From: Embleya scabrispora
GTDB taxonomy: Bacteria; Actinomycetota; Actinomycetes; Streptomycetales; Streptomycetaceae
DNA length: 64,000 nucleotides
Reading direction: 5' to 3'
Assembly: GCF_002024165.1 (NCBI RefSeq)
Contig: NZ_MWQN01000001.1
Span: 1,612,001-1,676,000, forward strand
Shown here: positions 45,249 through 53,938 of the stretch, piece after piece
How the letters are laid out: every line of letters begins with the position of its first letter
Position numbering within the stretch: position 1 is the first letter of the stretch
Program-made: the position numbers and the translations under genes
Notes under the pieces: model-generated
Seen by the model: only the letters and a program-made list of their open reading frames with translations
Databases searched by the model: none
Told to the model about the DNA's origin: nothing

Positions 45249-45426
45249 GCACCGAGCTTAGGAAAGATCCGCTGCGCCGAGAAGGACTTTCCCGGCTTTT
45301 CGCCCGCGCGCCCAAAGCGCCGGCGACACGTTCGGTCGGGGTCGTCCCCATAAACTTGGTCGGTCGCCCCGCCGTCCGCCAACCCGGTCGGCCACCCTGC
45401 CGTCCGCGTCGCTTGGAGTTGCGCCC

Positions 45427-46224
45427 GTGCTCGTGTTGTTGCCGCCCTCCGAGGGCAAGGCCGCTGCGGGGACGGGCCCCGCGCTCGATCTCGCGGGTCT
45501 TTCGATGCCGGAACTGAACTCCGTGCGGCGGCAGGTGCTCGACTCGCTGATCACCCTGTGCGAGGGCGACGAGCGCAAGGCTCTGGAGGTGCTCGGGCTC
45601 GGCCCGAAGCTGCGCGGCGAGGTACTGCGCAACCTCGACCTGCGCGAGGCCGCGACGCTGCCGGTGGCCGGGCTGTACACCGGAGTGCTGTATGACGCGC
45701 TGGACCTGTCCTCGCTCACCGGCGCGGCGGCGGCGCGCGCGGCCGGTTCGATCCTGGTCTTCTCCGGACTGTGGGGCGTGCTGCGCCCGACCGACCGGGT
45801 GCCGCCCTACCGCTGCTCGATGGGGGTACGGCTGCCCGGTATCGGCGCGCTCGCCGGCCAGTGGCGCACGGTGACCGCGCCCGTGCTGCCCAGACTCGCG
45901 GGCGACGACCTCGTCCTGGACCTGCGGTCGGCGGCGTACGGCGCGGCCTGGAAGCCGGTCGGGGCGGTGGCCGAACGCACCGCGACCGTGCGGGTGCTGC
46001 ACGAGCGCATCGTGGACGGGGTGGCCAAGCGGTCGGTGGTCAGCCACTTCAACAAGGCGACCAAGGGCCGGATCACCCGCGACCTGCTGGTCTCCGGCGC
46101 CGAACCGCGCAACCCGGCCGAACTCGCCGACGCGCTGCGGGAACTGGGCTGGACCGTGGAGGCCGCCGAACCGAAGCAGGCGGGCACCCCCTGGGCGCTG
46201 GACGTCGTGGTCGCCGCGGTCTGA
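45427..46224 (+). CDS. yaaA: YaaA/UPF0246 family peroxide-stress protein
   Basis: 265-residue cytosolic protein with the family signatures LLPPSEGK at the N-terminus, SGLWGVLRPTDRVPPYR and SMGVRLPG in the middle, and SHFNKATKGR near the C-terminus. E. coli YaaA lowers free iron and protects DNA during H2O2 stress. The gene starts with GTG at 45427 and is divergent from the exoribonuclease gene. Confidence 0.9.
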   Translation: MLVLLPPSEGKAAAGTGPALDLAGLSMPELNSVRRQVLDSLITLCEGDERKALEVLGLGPKLRGEVLRNLDLREAATLPVAGLYTGVLYDALDLSSLTGAAAARAAGSILVFSGLWGVLRPTDRVPPYRCSMGVRLPGIGALAGQWRTVTAPVLPRLAGDDLVLDLRSAAYGAAWKPVGAVAERTATVRVLHERIVDGVAKRSVVSHFNKATKGRITRDLLVSGAEPRNPAELADALRELGWTVEAAEPKQAGTPWALDVVVAAV

Positions 46225-46353
46225 CCCCTCACCCCGCCGCCGGTCCGTCCCCGGTCTCCCGGGTGTCCTGCTCGACGACCTTCCTGGCATCGTTTCCGGT
46301 GCACCCCACGACAAGTGGCACGAGGGCGATCGTGATACGCCGTCGGTCCCACC

Positions 46354-46382
46354 TTGACAAAACCGGGGAGCTTCATGATCCT
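46354..46382 (+). promoter_or_regulatory. Possible promoter upstream of the DUF732-like gene
   Basis: A perfect -35 hexamer TTGACA lies at 46354-46359 with GATCCT 17 bp later. The -10 is poor, and CATGAT at 15 bp spacing is an alternative. It lies about 105 bp upstream of the GTG at 46486. The 261-bp gap between yaaA and this gene holds nothing else I could identify. Confidence 0.35.
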
Positions 46383-46485
46383 GACGCTTCCTCCGCAGAC
46401 GAAAAACAAAGCATTTCGTCCTACTTTCGGACGATCCGCGCGTCACGTCAGACGGAGTGGACGACCCGACATCCATGGGGGATGA

Positions 46486-47193
46486 GTGAGTTACCCGCCG
46501 CCGCCCGGCCAGGACCCTAACCAGCCGTACGGCCAGCCCCAGTACGGGCAACCGCCCTATCCGGGTCAGAGCCAGGGCCAGGGCCAGTACCCCGGTCAGT
46601 ACCAGCAGCCCCAGTACCCGCAGGGGCAACCGGGCCCGTACGGACAACCGCAGTATCCCGGCGCCTATCCGCAGGGCGGCGGCTACCCGCCCCCGCCGAA
46701 CCAGAGCCGCAAGGGTCTGTGGATCGGCGTCTCGGTGGTCGCCGTGCTCGCGATCGTCGGCGTGCTCGTCGCCGTGGGACTGTCCGGTGACGACGACGAC
46801 AAGAAGTCGACGGCCTCCTCCACGTCGTCGGCCACCGGCACGAGCGCCCCGAAGTCGGGTTCGCCGACCCCGTCGACCAAGGCGACCAAGCGCACCGTCG
46901 CGCCCGAGCCGTCCGACGACGACGCGACCACCGGCCCCGGCCCCGGCACGCGCGGGCTGGGCGAGGACAACTTCCTCACCACGATGCACCGCCTGATCCC
47001 GGGCACGAAGTCGACGGCGGACGCCGAACTGGTCTCGCAGGGCAAGCAGGCCTGCTCCGACCTCAAGTCGGGCAAGTCCCTGCTCGACACCGCGATGAAG
47101 GTGACCGCGGTCAGCGGCGTGTCGGAGAAGGGCATGCTCGTCGGCGGCGCCATCGCGGCGTTCTGCCCGGAGCAGTCGGGCAAGGTCTCCTGA
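46486..47193 (+). CDS. Membrane-anchored protein with Pro/Gln/Tyr-rich tail and DUF732-like domain
   Basis: 235 residues. The cytoplasmic N-terminus (1-73) is a low-complexity Pro/Gln/Tyr/Gly tail built of PQYPGQ-like units. One membrane span (about 77-97, LWIGVSVVAVLAIVGVLVAVG region) follows, then an Asp4 stop and a Ser/Thr/Pro linker. The extracellular C-terminal domain of about 75 residues has two Cys (KQACSDL, AAFCPEQ). The NFLTTMHRLIPG start and spaced Cys match DUF732-type domains of actinobacteria. The function is unknown. It starts with a GTG at 46486. Confidence 0.75.
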   Translation: MSYPPPPGQDPNQPYGQPQYGQPPYPGQSQGQGQYPGQYQQPQYPQGQPGPYGQPQYPGAYPQGGGYPPPPNQSRKGLWIGVSVVAVLAIVGVLVAVGLSGDDDDKKSTASSTSSATGTSAPKSGSPTPSTKATKRTVAPEPSDDDATTGPGPGTRGLGEDNFLTTMHRLIPGTKSTADAELVSQGKQACSDLKSGKSLLDTAMKVTAVSGVSEKGMLVGGAIAAFCPEQSGKVS

Positions 47194-47245
47194 CCCGCCC
47201 CGCCGCCCGAACGCCGGCCTGAAAACCGGCCCGGACACCTGCGAT

Positions 47246-47285
47246 CCCGGCCCGCGATACGCACGAGTGAATCTCGCGGGCCGGG
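47246..47285 (+). terminator. Hairpin downstream of the DUF732-like gene
   Basis: The 12-bp stem CCCGGCCCGCGA / TCGCGGGCCGGG (47246-47257, 47274-47285) has a 16-base loop and is followed by CGTTTCCCC. It separates this gene from the chaplin gene. Confidence 0.6.
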
Positions 47286-47358
47286 CGTTTCCCCTTCACG
47301 ATCACGTCGTTGACCAGCCTGCCGAACCTGGTCGGCACTACGTGGAGGAACGAACGCA

Positions 47359-47604
47359 GTGAAGAACATGAAGAAGATCGCCGCCGTCGCGGCCCTGGCC
47401 GGCGGCATCGCGGCCATGGGCGCCGGAATCGCCAACGCGAGCGCCGACGCGGACGGCGCGGCGGTCGGCTCGCCCGGTGTGATCTCGGGCAACAACGCCG
47501 AGGTCCCCGTGCACGTGCCGGTCAACGTCTGCGGCAACACGGTCGACATTCTGATCGCCGTGCTCAACCCGGCGTTCGGCAACGTCTGCGTCAACGCCGG
47601 CTGA
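47359..47604 (+). CDS. Short chaplin (aerial-hypha amyloid protein)
   Basis: Secreted hydrophobic surface protein that assembles into amyloid films and lets hyphae and spores leave the aqueous phase. The 81 residues have a signal peptide (about 1-28, ending NASA). One chaplin domain includes SPGVISGNNAEVPVHVPVNVC, here given by its key residues, then LNPAFGNVCVN. Cys58 and Cys77 form the expected disulfide pair. No sortase signal is present, so it is a short chaplin of the ChpE-H kind. The GTG at 47359 has GGAGG 10 bases upstream. It shows that the host is a sporulating filamentous actinomycete. Confidence 0.95.
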   Translation: MKNMKKIAAVAALAGGIAAMGAGIANASADADGAAVGSPGVISGNNAEVPVHVPVNVCGNTVDILIAVLNPAFGNVCVNAG

Positions 47605-47644
47605 CCCGCCGCCCCGGCCCGCCTCCTTGGCCGGTGGCGGCGCA

Positions 47645-47680
47645 ACCGCCCCGTTCCCGGTGTTCCGGGAACGGGGCGGT
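47645..47680 (+). terminator. Terminator of the chaplin gene
   Basis: A perfect 16-bp stem (47645-47660 / 47665-47680) has a TGTT loop and is followed by CGTCGTTGT. It lies 40 bp after the chaplin stop. Confidence 0.85.
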
Positions 47681-47921
47681 CGTCGTTGTGAGCGCCGCAC
47701 CGAACACAAGCGCTCCGCGATGTACATTTCTCGCAGGCTCGCGGCGTCTTACTCGTGCCATTCCGTGCCGTTCCGCGCTGGTCCGGTCATCTCCGAACCC
47801 GGTCGGCAGAGGGACGCGGGCGACCCGCGATGATGGGGATTGCCCGGACGGGTCTTTCGCGTTGTATACGCAGAGGCGCCGTGTGGGGCGCGCACGAAAC
47901 GCACGCGGAAGAAGGGGTTCC

Positions 47922-48611
47922 ATGGAGCGAATGGGCAGAATGGCCGGATGGCTGCGCCGTCGACCGCGCGAGGATCCGGACACCGTTCGCGACCGGCGGG
48001 CCGGACTGCTCATGGACGTGGTGGAGCGCGGTTGGCCCGTCTGTCCGGCGGCGCACCCGGTGGGCTTCGGCTGCTCCTGCGATCGGGTCGGCTGTCCGTC
48101 GCCGGGCATGCACCCGGTCTCCTTCGCCTGGCAGACCCAGGCGTCCACCGACCCCGTACAGGTGGCGCGCTGGCTGGAGCTGTATCCCGACGCCAACTTC
48201 GTGACCGCGACCGGCACCGGCCACGACGTGCTCGACGTGCCCGCGCGGGCCGGGGAGATCGCCCTCGCGGTGTTCGCCGAACAGGGCATCGAGATCGGCC
48301 CGGTGGCCTCCTGCGGCCCCGACCGCACGCTGTTCTTCACCGCGACCCGAGGCACCCCCGCCGACGAGGACGAGTGGTGGCCCTGCGAGTTGGACTGCCA
48401 CCCCGAGACGCTGGACGCCCACCCGGGGCTGCGCTGGCACTGCCGGGGCAGCTACGTCCTGGTGCCGTCCTCGCAACATCCCTCGGGACAGCCGGTGCGC
48501 TGGATCCGGGGCCCCGAACTCCCGCTGCCCGACCCGCTGCGGGTGCTCGACGCCCTCACCGACGCGTGCGACACCGTGGGCGCCGCGGCCGCCGACGGAC
48601 ACTGGTCCTAG
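47922..48611 (+). CDS. Stand-alone primase/polymerase-like (PrimPol N-terminal) domain protein
   Basis: 229 residues. It has the prim-pol N-terminal fold seen in Streptomyces: RGWPVCPAAHP, FGCSCDRVGCPSPGMHP (a Cys/His cluster), ATGTGHDVLDVPARAG and the Trp/Pro-rich RWHCRGSYVLVPSS near the C-terminus. Functional primase-polymerases have an h-D-h-D pair at the LDV position. Here the second acidic residue is missing (VLDVPA), so polymerase activity is doubtful. No helicase domain is attached. The ATG at 47922 has GAAGGGG upstream. The 317-bp gap before it holds only the chaplin terminator and nothing else I recognise. Confidence 0.75.
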   Translation: MERMGRMAGWLRRRPREDPDTVRDRRAGLLMDVVERGWPVCPAAHPVGFGCSCDRVGCPSPGMHPVSFAWQTQASTDPVQVARWLELYPDANFVTATGTGHDVLDVPARAGEIALAVFAEQGIEIGPVASCGPDRTLFFTATRGTPADEDEWWPCELDCHPETLDAHPGLRWHCRGSYVLVPSSQHPSGQPVRWIRGPELPLPDPLRVLDALTDACDTVGAAAADGHWS

Positions 48612-48649
48612 CGACCGACACGGCGGCCCGCGGTCGGCGGCCGTCCCGC

Positions 48650-49609
48650 TCACTCCCCCTCGGCGCCGACCAGGCCGTACACCCAGCCGACCAACTGCAC
48701 CTTGCCACCGGCCTTCGGGACCACCGCGACATACTCCGAGAGCCGGTGCTCGGTGACCGACCGGCTCGGCTTGCCGGCCAGGAACGCCAGCGTCGACGGG
48801 TCCACGTCACCGAGTCGGCGCGGAGGTTGCACGGTGAGCTTGATGCTGTGCTGGAGCGCGAACAACACCAGCGCGCCACCGTCCGCGGTACGCACCGCCA
48901 GCGGCGGGAACTGCGCCGCCGGGCTGTCGACGGCCTGCCGGACGTAGCCGTCTCCGATCGGCTCGTCCCGCTGCTTGCGCAACTGCGCGGTGTACGGGTC
49001 GGGCCCGAACAATTCGGCGCGGGTCTTGCCGTCCTTGAGGAACTCGGCGAGCACGGGGGCCAGTTCGCCGGGCGAGGCGGCGAGTCCGGCGGCGGTCGGC
49101 GAGACCTGCTCCAGGTAACCGGACGAATCCCGCTTCAGCGCGGGCAGTTCGCTCTGCAGCGTCGGCCCCCACGCCGCCTGCCACACCGCGTCCGGGCCCG
49201 CCCGGAGGAAGACCAGGAACTGCGGCTTGGCGTTGTTGAAGTTCGGGGTGTTCCGCACGGCGAACCACTTGGGCCAGCCGACCACCTTGGGGATCAGGAA
49301 CTCCGGCCGCTCGTGCAGGATCGGGGCCCGGCCCAGATTGCCGTTCGGGTCGGTGAAGGCGAGGATGCGCAGACCGGCCTGGTCGAGCGCGCCGAGCGAG
49401 CCCGTCTCGGCCCGCGCGTTGAGCGGGAGATCGCGGTTCGCGTACGCCTGGTTGTTCTGCACCTCGTAGTCGTGCAGCACCTCGGCGGCCTCGTGCTTGT
49501 CCAGCGCCGCGACGGGCGTGCTCGCGCCGCTGACGGTGACACAGCCGGTCGCGGCGAGCGCGGTCGCGAGCAGGGCGGCGACCGCGGCCGGCATGCGGGA
49601 TATGCGCAT
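48650..49609 (-). CDS. Conserved lipoprotein of unknown function
   Basis: 319 residues from the ATG at 49609. The signal peptide ends at the lipobox ATGC (Cys23). The mature protein has NNQAYANRDL near residue 52, PKVVGWPKWFAVRN, and a repeated pair of alpha/beta halves with LVFLRAG and LVLFALQHS strands. No family with a known role was recognised. The ribosome binding site is weak (GGAAGAG far upstream), and the frame is open 26 codons upstream, but the lipobox position fixes this start. It is convergent with the prim-pol gene and follows map on the same strand. Confidence 0.7.
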   Translation of the reverse strand: MRISRMPAAVAALLATALAATGCVTVSGASTPVAALDKHEAAEVLHDYEVQNNQAYANRDLPLNARAETGSLGALDQAGLRILAFTDPNGNLGRAPILHERPEFLIPKVVGWPKWFAVRNTPNFNNAKPQFLVFLRAGPDAVWQAAWGPTLQSELPALKRDSSGYLEQVSPTAAGLAASPGELAPVLAEFLKDGKTRAELFGPDPYTAQLRKQRDEPIGDGYVRQAVDSPAAQFPPLAVRTADGGALVLFALQHSIKLTVQPPRRLGDVDPSTLAFLAGKPSRSVTEHRLSEYVAVVPKAGGKVQLVGWVYGLVGAEGE

Positions 49610-49699
49610 CGGTAGTCGGCAACTCTTCCGGGGGAGCGGGCAGGAGGAGATCTCGCGAAACCATACTGCCCGCGCCCCGGCACACACCGCGCCCAGGGC

Positions 49700-50548
49700 C
49701 TAGGCCAGGGTGAGCACCTCGGCCCCGGTGTCGGTGACGACCAGCGTGTGCTCGAACTGGGCGGTGCGCCTGCGGTCCTTGGTGACCACGGTCCAGCCGT
49801 CGTCCCACATGTCGTAGTCGTGGGTGCCCAGGGTCAACATCGGCTCGATGGTGAAGGTCATCCCCGGCTCCATCACGGTGGTCGCCCGCTCGTCGTCGTA
49901 GTGCGGGATGATCAGGCCGGAGTGGAACGAGGTGTTGATGCCGTGGCCGGTGAAGTCGCGCACCACGCCGTAGCCGAAGCGCTTCGCGTAGGACTCGATG
50001 ACCCGACCGATCACGTTGATCTGCCGACCCGGCTTGACCGCCTTGATGCCCCGGTTCAGCGCCTCGCGGGTGCGCTCGACGAGCAGCCGCGACTCCTCGT
50101 CCACGTCGCCCACGAGGTAGGTCGCGTCGGTGTCGCCGTGCACGCCGCCGATGAACACGGTGACGTCGATGTTGACGATGTCGCCGTCCTCGAGCCGGGT
50201 GGTGTCGGGGATGCCGTGGCAGATCACCTCGTTGATCGAGGTGCAGATGGTCTTCGGGAAGCCCCGGTAGCCCAGGCAGGACGGGTAGGCGTGGTGGTCG
50301 AGCACGTACTCGTGGGCGACCTTGTCCAGCGCGTCGGTGCTCACCCCGGGCGCGATGTGCGCGGCGGCGGCCTCCATGGCGCCCGCCGCGATCCGCCCGG
50401 CGATCCGCATGCGCTCGATGGTCTCGGCGTCCTGCACCTCGGGCCCGGTGTACGGGGTGGGGGCCGGCTTGCCGACATACTCCGGCCGCGGGATGTCGGC
50501 GGGTACGGAGCGGATGGGGGTCGGCTTACCGGGTACGAGAATCGCCAT
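49700..50548 (-). CDS. map: Methionine aminopeptidase, type I
   Basis: Removes the initiator methionine after deformylation. The 282 residues contain all five metal ligands: Asp128, Asp139, His202, Glu235 and Glu266. An N-terminal extension of about 35 residues ([21 protein letters not shown]) is typical of the longer actinobacterial form. The ATG at 50548 has no Shine-Dalgarno. A TACACT hexamer ends 8 bases before it, so the mRNA may be leaderless. It is divergent from the small SPOR-like gene. Confidence 0.95.
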   Translation of the reverse strand: MAILVPGKPTPIRSVPADIPRPEYVGKPAPTPYTGPEVQDAETIERMRIAGRIAAGAMEAAAAHIAPGVSTDALDKVAHEYVLDHHAYPSCLGYRGFPKTICTSINEVICHGIPDTTRLEDGDIVNIDVTVFIGGVHGDTDATYLVGDVDEESRLLVERTREALNRGIKAVKPGRQINVIGRVIESYAKRFGYGVVRDFTGHGINTSFHSGLIIPHYDDERATTVMEPGMTFTIEPMLTLGTHDYDMWDDGWTVVTKDRRRTAQFEHTLVVTDTGAEVLTLA

Positions 50549-50629
50549 AACCAGCGAGTGTAGCCGGCGCCGCGACCGAGCCGGCGGGTGATCCGGTCGG
50601 CGACGGCATCGAGTGGGTGGAGGACGGCC

Positions 50630-50848
50630 GTGAGGTTCAGACTGTGGCGCAGGCCCGAGGGTCGCGCCGGCGAGTGGTACTACTGCGTCAAACACGGCAA
50701 GGTCGAGGAGGGACCCGACTGTCCGGCCCGCGACCGGCTCGGCCCGTACGCGACCCGCGCCGAGGCGGCGAACGCGTTGGAGACCGCCAAGACCCGCAAT
50801 CAGGCGTGGGAGAACGACCCGAACTGGAACGACCCCGGACGCCGCTGA
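50630..50848 (+). CDS. Small SPOR-like domain protein
   Basis: 72 residues from a GTG at 50630 with TGGAGGA 6 bases upstream. [16 protein letters not shown] and [23 protein letters not shown] resemble the short SPOR-like proteins common in Streptomyces. Two Cys are present. It has no signal peptide, so it is probably cytosolic. The role is unknown. The 81 bp between it and map contain both starts. It ends 27 bp before the convergent mgtC gene. Confidence 0.7.
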   Translation: MRFRLWRRPEGRAGEWYYCVKHGKVEEGPDCPARDRLGPYATRAEAANALETAKTRNQAWENDPNWNDPGRR

Positions 50849-50875
50849 GCGGGCGGGCGGCCGGCGGCGGGCGGG

Positions 50876-51649
50876 TCACTCGGCGGGTTCGGGCACCCGC
50901 CCGCCGCCGACGGTGAGCACCCCGGGCAGTTCGGACAGGCCCGACACCAACTCGCCGGGCTCGCCCGCCCCTTCCAGGAGCAACACCACCGCCGCGGCCC
51001 TCGGCTCGGTCGCCGGCGCCTCGCCGGCGTCCTCGGCCGGCTCGCGCTCGCGGTTGTGCACAGAGACGTCCACCACGGTGAATCCGGCGCCGGTACAGGC
51101 GACCAGGACCGCGGACAACACGCCGTGTCCGGGCAGGTAGGAGACCCGGATCTCGGCCGCCCGGTCCCGGGGGCCGCCGATCCGGCGGATGATCGGCGGA
51201 TAGCCGTAGACGACCACGAAGTGCAGCGTGGTGACCCCGATCGCCAGGTACGGCAGGCCCGCGCCGCAGGCCATGCCGATCGCGCAGGTGAGCCAGACCA
51301 CCGCGGCCGTGGTGAGGCCGCGCACGGTGTCGCGGCGGACGAAGATCAGGCCGCCGCCGATGAAGCCGATGCCGGAGACCACCTGCGCGGCGATCCGGGA
51401 GGGGTCCCAGCCGACGTGACCCGCGGGCAACACGTCGGCGAAGCCGTATTTGGAGATCTCCATGAACAGCGTGGTGCCGACCCCGACCAGCGCGTGGGTG
51501 CGCAGTCCCGCGCTCTTCTGCCGCACCTCGCGCTCGACGCCGATGACGCTGGAGAGCACGAAGGAGAGCAGCAACTCGGAGAACTGGGTCCACCCCTGAC
51601 TCGCGCCGATCCCCTCCGACCACGCCGCCAGGGTCGTTCCGGAATGCAC
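50876..51649 (-). CDS. MgtC/SapB-family membrane protein
   Basis: 257 residues. About five membrane spans occupy the first 155 residues, with the family motifs GVEREVRQKSAGLRTH, GFIGGGLIF and GLTTAAVVWLTCAIGMACG. The C-terminal part (about 165-257) is a cytoplasmic ACT-like domain interrupted by an acidic Ala/Glu linker. MgtC proteins are linked to Mg2+ limitation and control of ATP synthase; this copy lacks a neighbouring Mg transporter. The ATG at 51649 begins MHSGTTLAAWSEG. Confidence 0.85.
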   Translation of the reverse strand: MHSGTTLAAWSEGIGASQGWTQFSELLLSFVLSSVIGVEREVRQKSAGLRTHALVGVGTTLFMEISKYGFADVLPAGHVGWDPSRIAAQVVSGIGFIGGGLIFVRRDTVRGLTTAAVVWLTCAIGMACGAGLPYLAIGVTTLHFVVVYGYPPIIRRIGGPRDRAAEIRVSYLPGHGVLSAVLVACTGAGFTVVDVSVHNREREPAEDAGEAPATEPRAAAVVLLLEGAGEPGELVSGLSELPGVLTVGGGRVPEPAE

Positions 51650-51792
51650 GCGCCCACCTCCTCCGCCCGGGACCGGGGTCCCGGGGCTGCTCGATCTTCT
51701 TCCTCTGCTCGCACGCTATGACTCCATACGGAGCGATGGGTCACGGACGAGGTTCGGATACCGCGATCGAGGGAGGGGTGGGCGAGGAAACG

Positions 51793-52278
51793 TCAGGCGC
51801 GCGAGCGAGTCGCGGTGCGCGTGCGAGTCGCGGTGCGCGTGCGAGTCGCGGTGCGCGTGCGCGAGGCGGTCGTCCTGGCCACGGCCTTGCGCGGACGCGA
51901 CGTGGCCGTCTTGGATACGGCCTTTCGAGGACGCGAGCCGGCCGTCTTGGAAACGGCCTTTCGCTGGGACGCGGCCTTTCGGGGACTCGATACCGCCTTT
52001 CGGGTACCGGATACCGCCTTTCGGGGACGCGAGGCGGCCGGTTTGGACACCGGGCGCTTTCGCGTGGCCGCGGCCGACGCGAGCGCCGCCGCGGTGTCGA
52101 CCGTACGGTCGTCGACCGTTTCGGTGTCGCCGTTGCGCTGGATGTAGCGAAGTGCGGTCAGCGCCTCGCGCTTCGTCTCATAGGGCGCGGACTTGATGAC
52201 GGTCGCACCGTTGGCGGCGGTCAACACGAATCCGAACTTGCCGGAGCGTCCCTTGGTGACGATGAATTTGGCCGGCAC
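51793..52278 (-). CDS. YegP-domain (DUF1508) protein with histone-H1-like basic tail
   Basis: 161 residues from the GTG at 52278, with AAGGAG 5 bases upstream. Residues 1-55 match the YegP/DUF1508 fold (KFIVTKGRSGKFGFVL, ANGATVIKSA, REALTALRYIQRN). Residues from about 75 onward are a tail of Lys, Arg, Ala, Ser and Thr in SRPRKAVSK-type units, ending in repeated RTRTATRTRTAT. The composition is that of histone-H1-like DNA-binding tails such as HupS/HU tails of actinobacteria. The tail probably binds DNA or RNA. The coding DNA of the last part is a direct 18-bp repeat. Confidence 0.75.
   Translation of the reverse strand: MPAKFIVTKGRSGKFGFVLTAANGATVIKSAPYETKREALTALRYIQRNGDTETVDDRTVDTAAALASAAATRKRPVSKPAASRPRKAVSGTRKAVSSPRKAASQRKAVSKTAGSRPRKAVSKTATSRPRKAVARTTASRTRTATRTRTATRTRTATRSRA
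51805..51858. repeat. Three tandem 18-bp repeats in the YegP-like gene
   Basis: GCGAGTCGCGGTGCGCGT occurs three times head to tail (51805, 51823, 51841) without mismatches. On the minus strand each copy encodes six residues (TRTATR-type), so changes in copy number keep the frame. Confidence 0.9.
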
Positions 52279-52461
52279 GACATCTCCTTGGGAGAGAAGA
52301 GAAAGTTTTCTCCTCCACGGAAACATGGTTCGTCCCGGTTGTCATATATAAGGGGTATTTAGGGGTGAATCGACCTCCGCAGCCGAAAACCACTGTGACC
52401 TCGACTGCATCCGGGCGCGGACCCCGTGTTCTCTTCGGTTTCGGCCGGCAGGATCGCGCCC

Positions 52462-53154
52462 ATGACAACCCCCTCGTCCCCCAAGCGTGACCCGCGCGAC
52501 CTGCCGAACATCGACGATCTGGTGGTCGGCGTCCTCGGCGGCACCGGTGAGCAGGGCCGCGGCCTCGCGTACCGCCTGGCCGTCGCCGGCCAAAAAGTGA
52601 TCATCGGCTCGCGCAGCGCCGACCGTGCCGCGTCCGCCGCGGCCGAACTCGGTGCCGGAGTGCGCGGCGCCGACAACGCCACCTGCGCGGCCGAGAGCGA
52701 CATCGTGATCATCGCCGTGCCCTGGGAGGGCCACCGCGATCTGCTGCTCTCCCTCACGGGCGAGCTCGCGGGCAAGATCGTGGTCGACTGCGTGAACCCG
52801 ATGGGCTTCGACAAGCAGGGCGCGTTCGTGCTCGACGTCGAGGAGGGCAGCGCCGCCCAGCAGGCCGCCGCCGTGCTCCCCGACTCGACCGTCACGGCCG
52901 CCTTCCACCACGTGTCCGCGGTGTTGCTGCTCGACCCGAACGTGGAGTCGCTCGACACCGACATCATGGTGCTCGGCGACAAGCGCGAGGCCACCGACGC
53001 GGTGCAGGCGCTCGCGTCGCGGATCCCCGGCATGCGCGGGGTGTACGCCGGCCGGCTGCGCAACGCGCGGCAGGTCGAGGGGCTGACCGCCAACCTGATC
53101 TCGACCAACCGCCGCTACAAGGCACACGCCGGACTGCGCGTCACCGACGTGTGA
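52462..53154 (+). CDS. NADPH-dependent F420 reductase
   Basis: 230 residues with the NADP-binding loop VVGVLGGTGEQGRGLAYRLA near residue 20, SRSADRA, and VPWEGHRDLL. The NPMGFDK and GRLRNARQVEGLTANLISTNRRYK segments are typical of F420H2:NADP oxidoreductase. It exchanges hydride between NADPH and the deazaflavin F420 and supplies F420H2 to other reductases. The ATG at 52462 has AGGA 9 bases upstream. Confidence 0.92.
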   Translation: MTTPSSPKRDPRDLPNIDDLVVGVLGGTGEQGRGLAYRLAVAGQKVIIGSRSADRAASAAAELGAGVRGADNATCAAESDIVIIAVPWEGHRDLLLSLTGELAGKIVVDCVNPMGFDKQGAFVLDVEEGSAAQQAAAVLPDSTVTAAFHHVSAVLLLDPNVESLDTDIMVLGDKREATDAVQALASRIPGMRGVYAGRLRNARQVEGLTANLISTNRRYKAHAGLRVTDV

Positions 53155-53179
53155 GCCGGCCCGGCCACGCCCGCCCGAC

Positions 53180-53237
53180 GCACGAACGGCGTGCGGCCCC
53201 GCGCATCCGAGGATGTGGGGCCGCACGCCGTTCGTGC
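53180..53237. terminator. Long bidirectional terminator
   Basis: A perfect 21-bp stem (53180-53200 / 53217-53237) has a 16-base loop that contains its own 5-bp pairing (CATCC/GGATG). CTTTCGG follows on the plus side. It lies between convergent F420-reductase and FMN-reductase genes. Confidence 0.85.
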
Positions 53238-53279
53238 CTTTCGGGGCCGGAGCCGAGGGCGCCGGGGGGCGCCCGGGGA

Positions 53280-53888
53280 TCAGACCTGGGCGGCGCTCCA
53301 GGTCTGGAGCGGGCGGGTGACCAACTCGCCGGCGCCGTTGTCGATCGCGTCCCGCAGACCGCCGAGCACGTGGGAGACCATGCCGGCGGTGACCGGGTCG
53401 GTCAGCACGTGCTGTACGTCGGCCTCGACGCCGAGCCGGGTGTGCACCTCGGGCACGGCGATCTCCGGGCCGGAGACGACGAAGTTGCCCAGGTCCCGCA
53501 GCAGCGCCTTGAGCTGGATCAGCGCGCGGATGCCGCCCTGGGGACCGGGCGAGGCGGACATCGCGACGATCGACTTGCCGGTCAGGACGCCCTGGGCGTA
53601 CGGACGCGAGGCCCAGTCCAGCGCGTTCTTCAGCACGCCCGGCAGGCTGCGGTTGTACTCGGGGGTGGAGATGATCAGGCCGTCTGCCTCGAGGATCGCC
53701 TCGCGCAGGCGCACCACGCCGGCCGGCGGGTTCGGCTCCAGGTCCTGGTTGAAGTGCGGCAGTTCGTCGAGACCCTTGAACACCTCGATCTGCATGCCCT
53801 TGGGCGCGAACGGCTGGAGGGCGTTCAGCAGTGCCGTGTTGAAGGACTCGGCGCGCAGCGAACCGGAGATGGCAAGGATGCGGGACAT
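53280..53888 (-). CDS. NADPH-dependent FMN reductase
   Basis: 202-residue flavodoxin-fold reductase. The FMN phosphate loop is SGSLRAESFNT (9-19), and the second motif TPEYNRSLPGVLKNALDW lies around residue 76. It may reduce free FMN, quinones or azo compounds; the partner is unknown. GGAGG lies 5 bases before the ATG at 53888. The upstream region carries a palindrome at 53939-53956 that may be its operator. Confidence 0.92.
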   Translation of the reverse strand: MSRILAISGSLRAESFNTALLNALQPFAPKGMQIEVFKGLDELPHFNQDLEPNPPAGVVRLREAILEADGLIISTPEYNRSLPGVLKNALDWASRPYAQGVLTGKSIVAMSASPGPQGGIRALIQLKALLRDLGNFVVSGPEIAVPEVHTRLGVEADVQHVLTDPVTAGMVSHVLGGLRDAIDNGAGELVTRPLQTWSAAQV

Positions 53889-53938
53889 GGGTTCCTCCGT
53901 GGATGGAGAGAGGGTGCCGGGTGGGGCGGGAAGCGATG

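Noticed and set aside
51805-51858. CRISPR array
   Set aside because: The 18-bp repeats are contiguous without spacers and lie inside a coding sequence.
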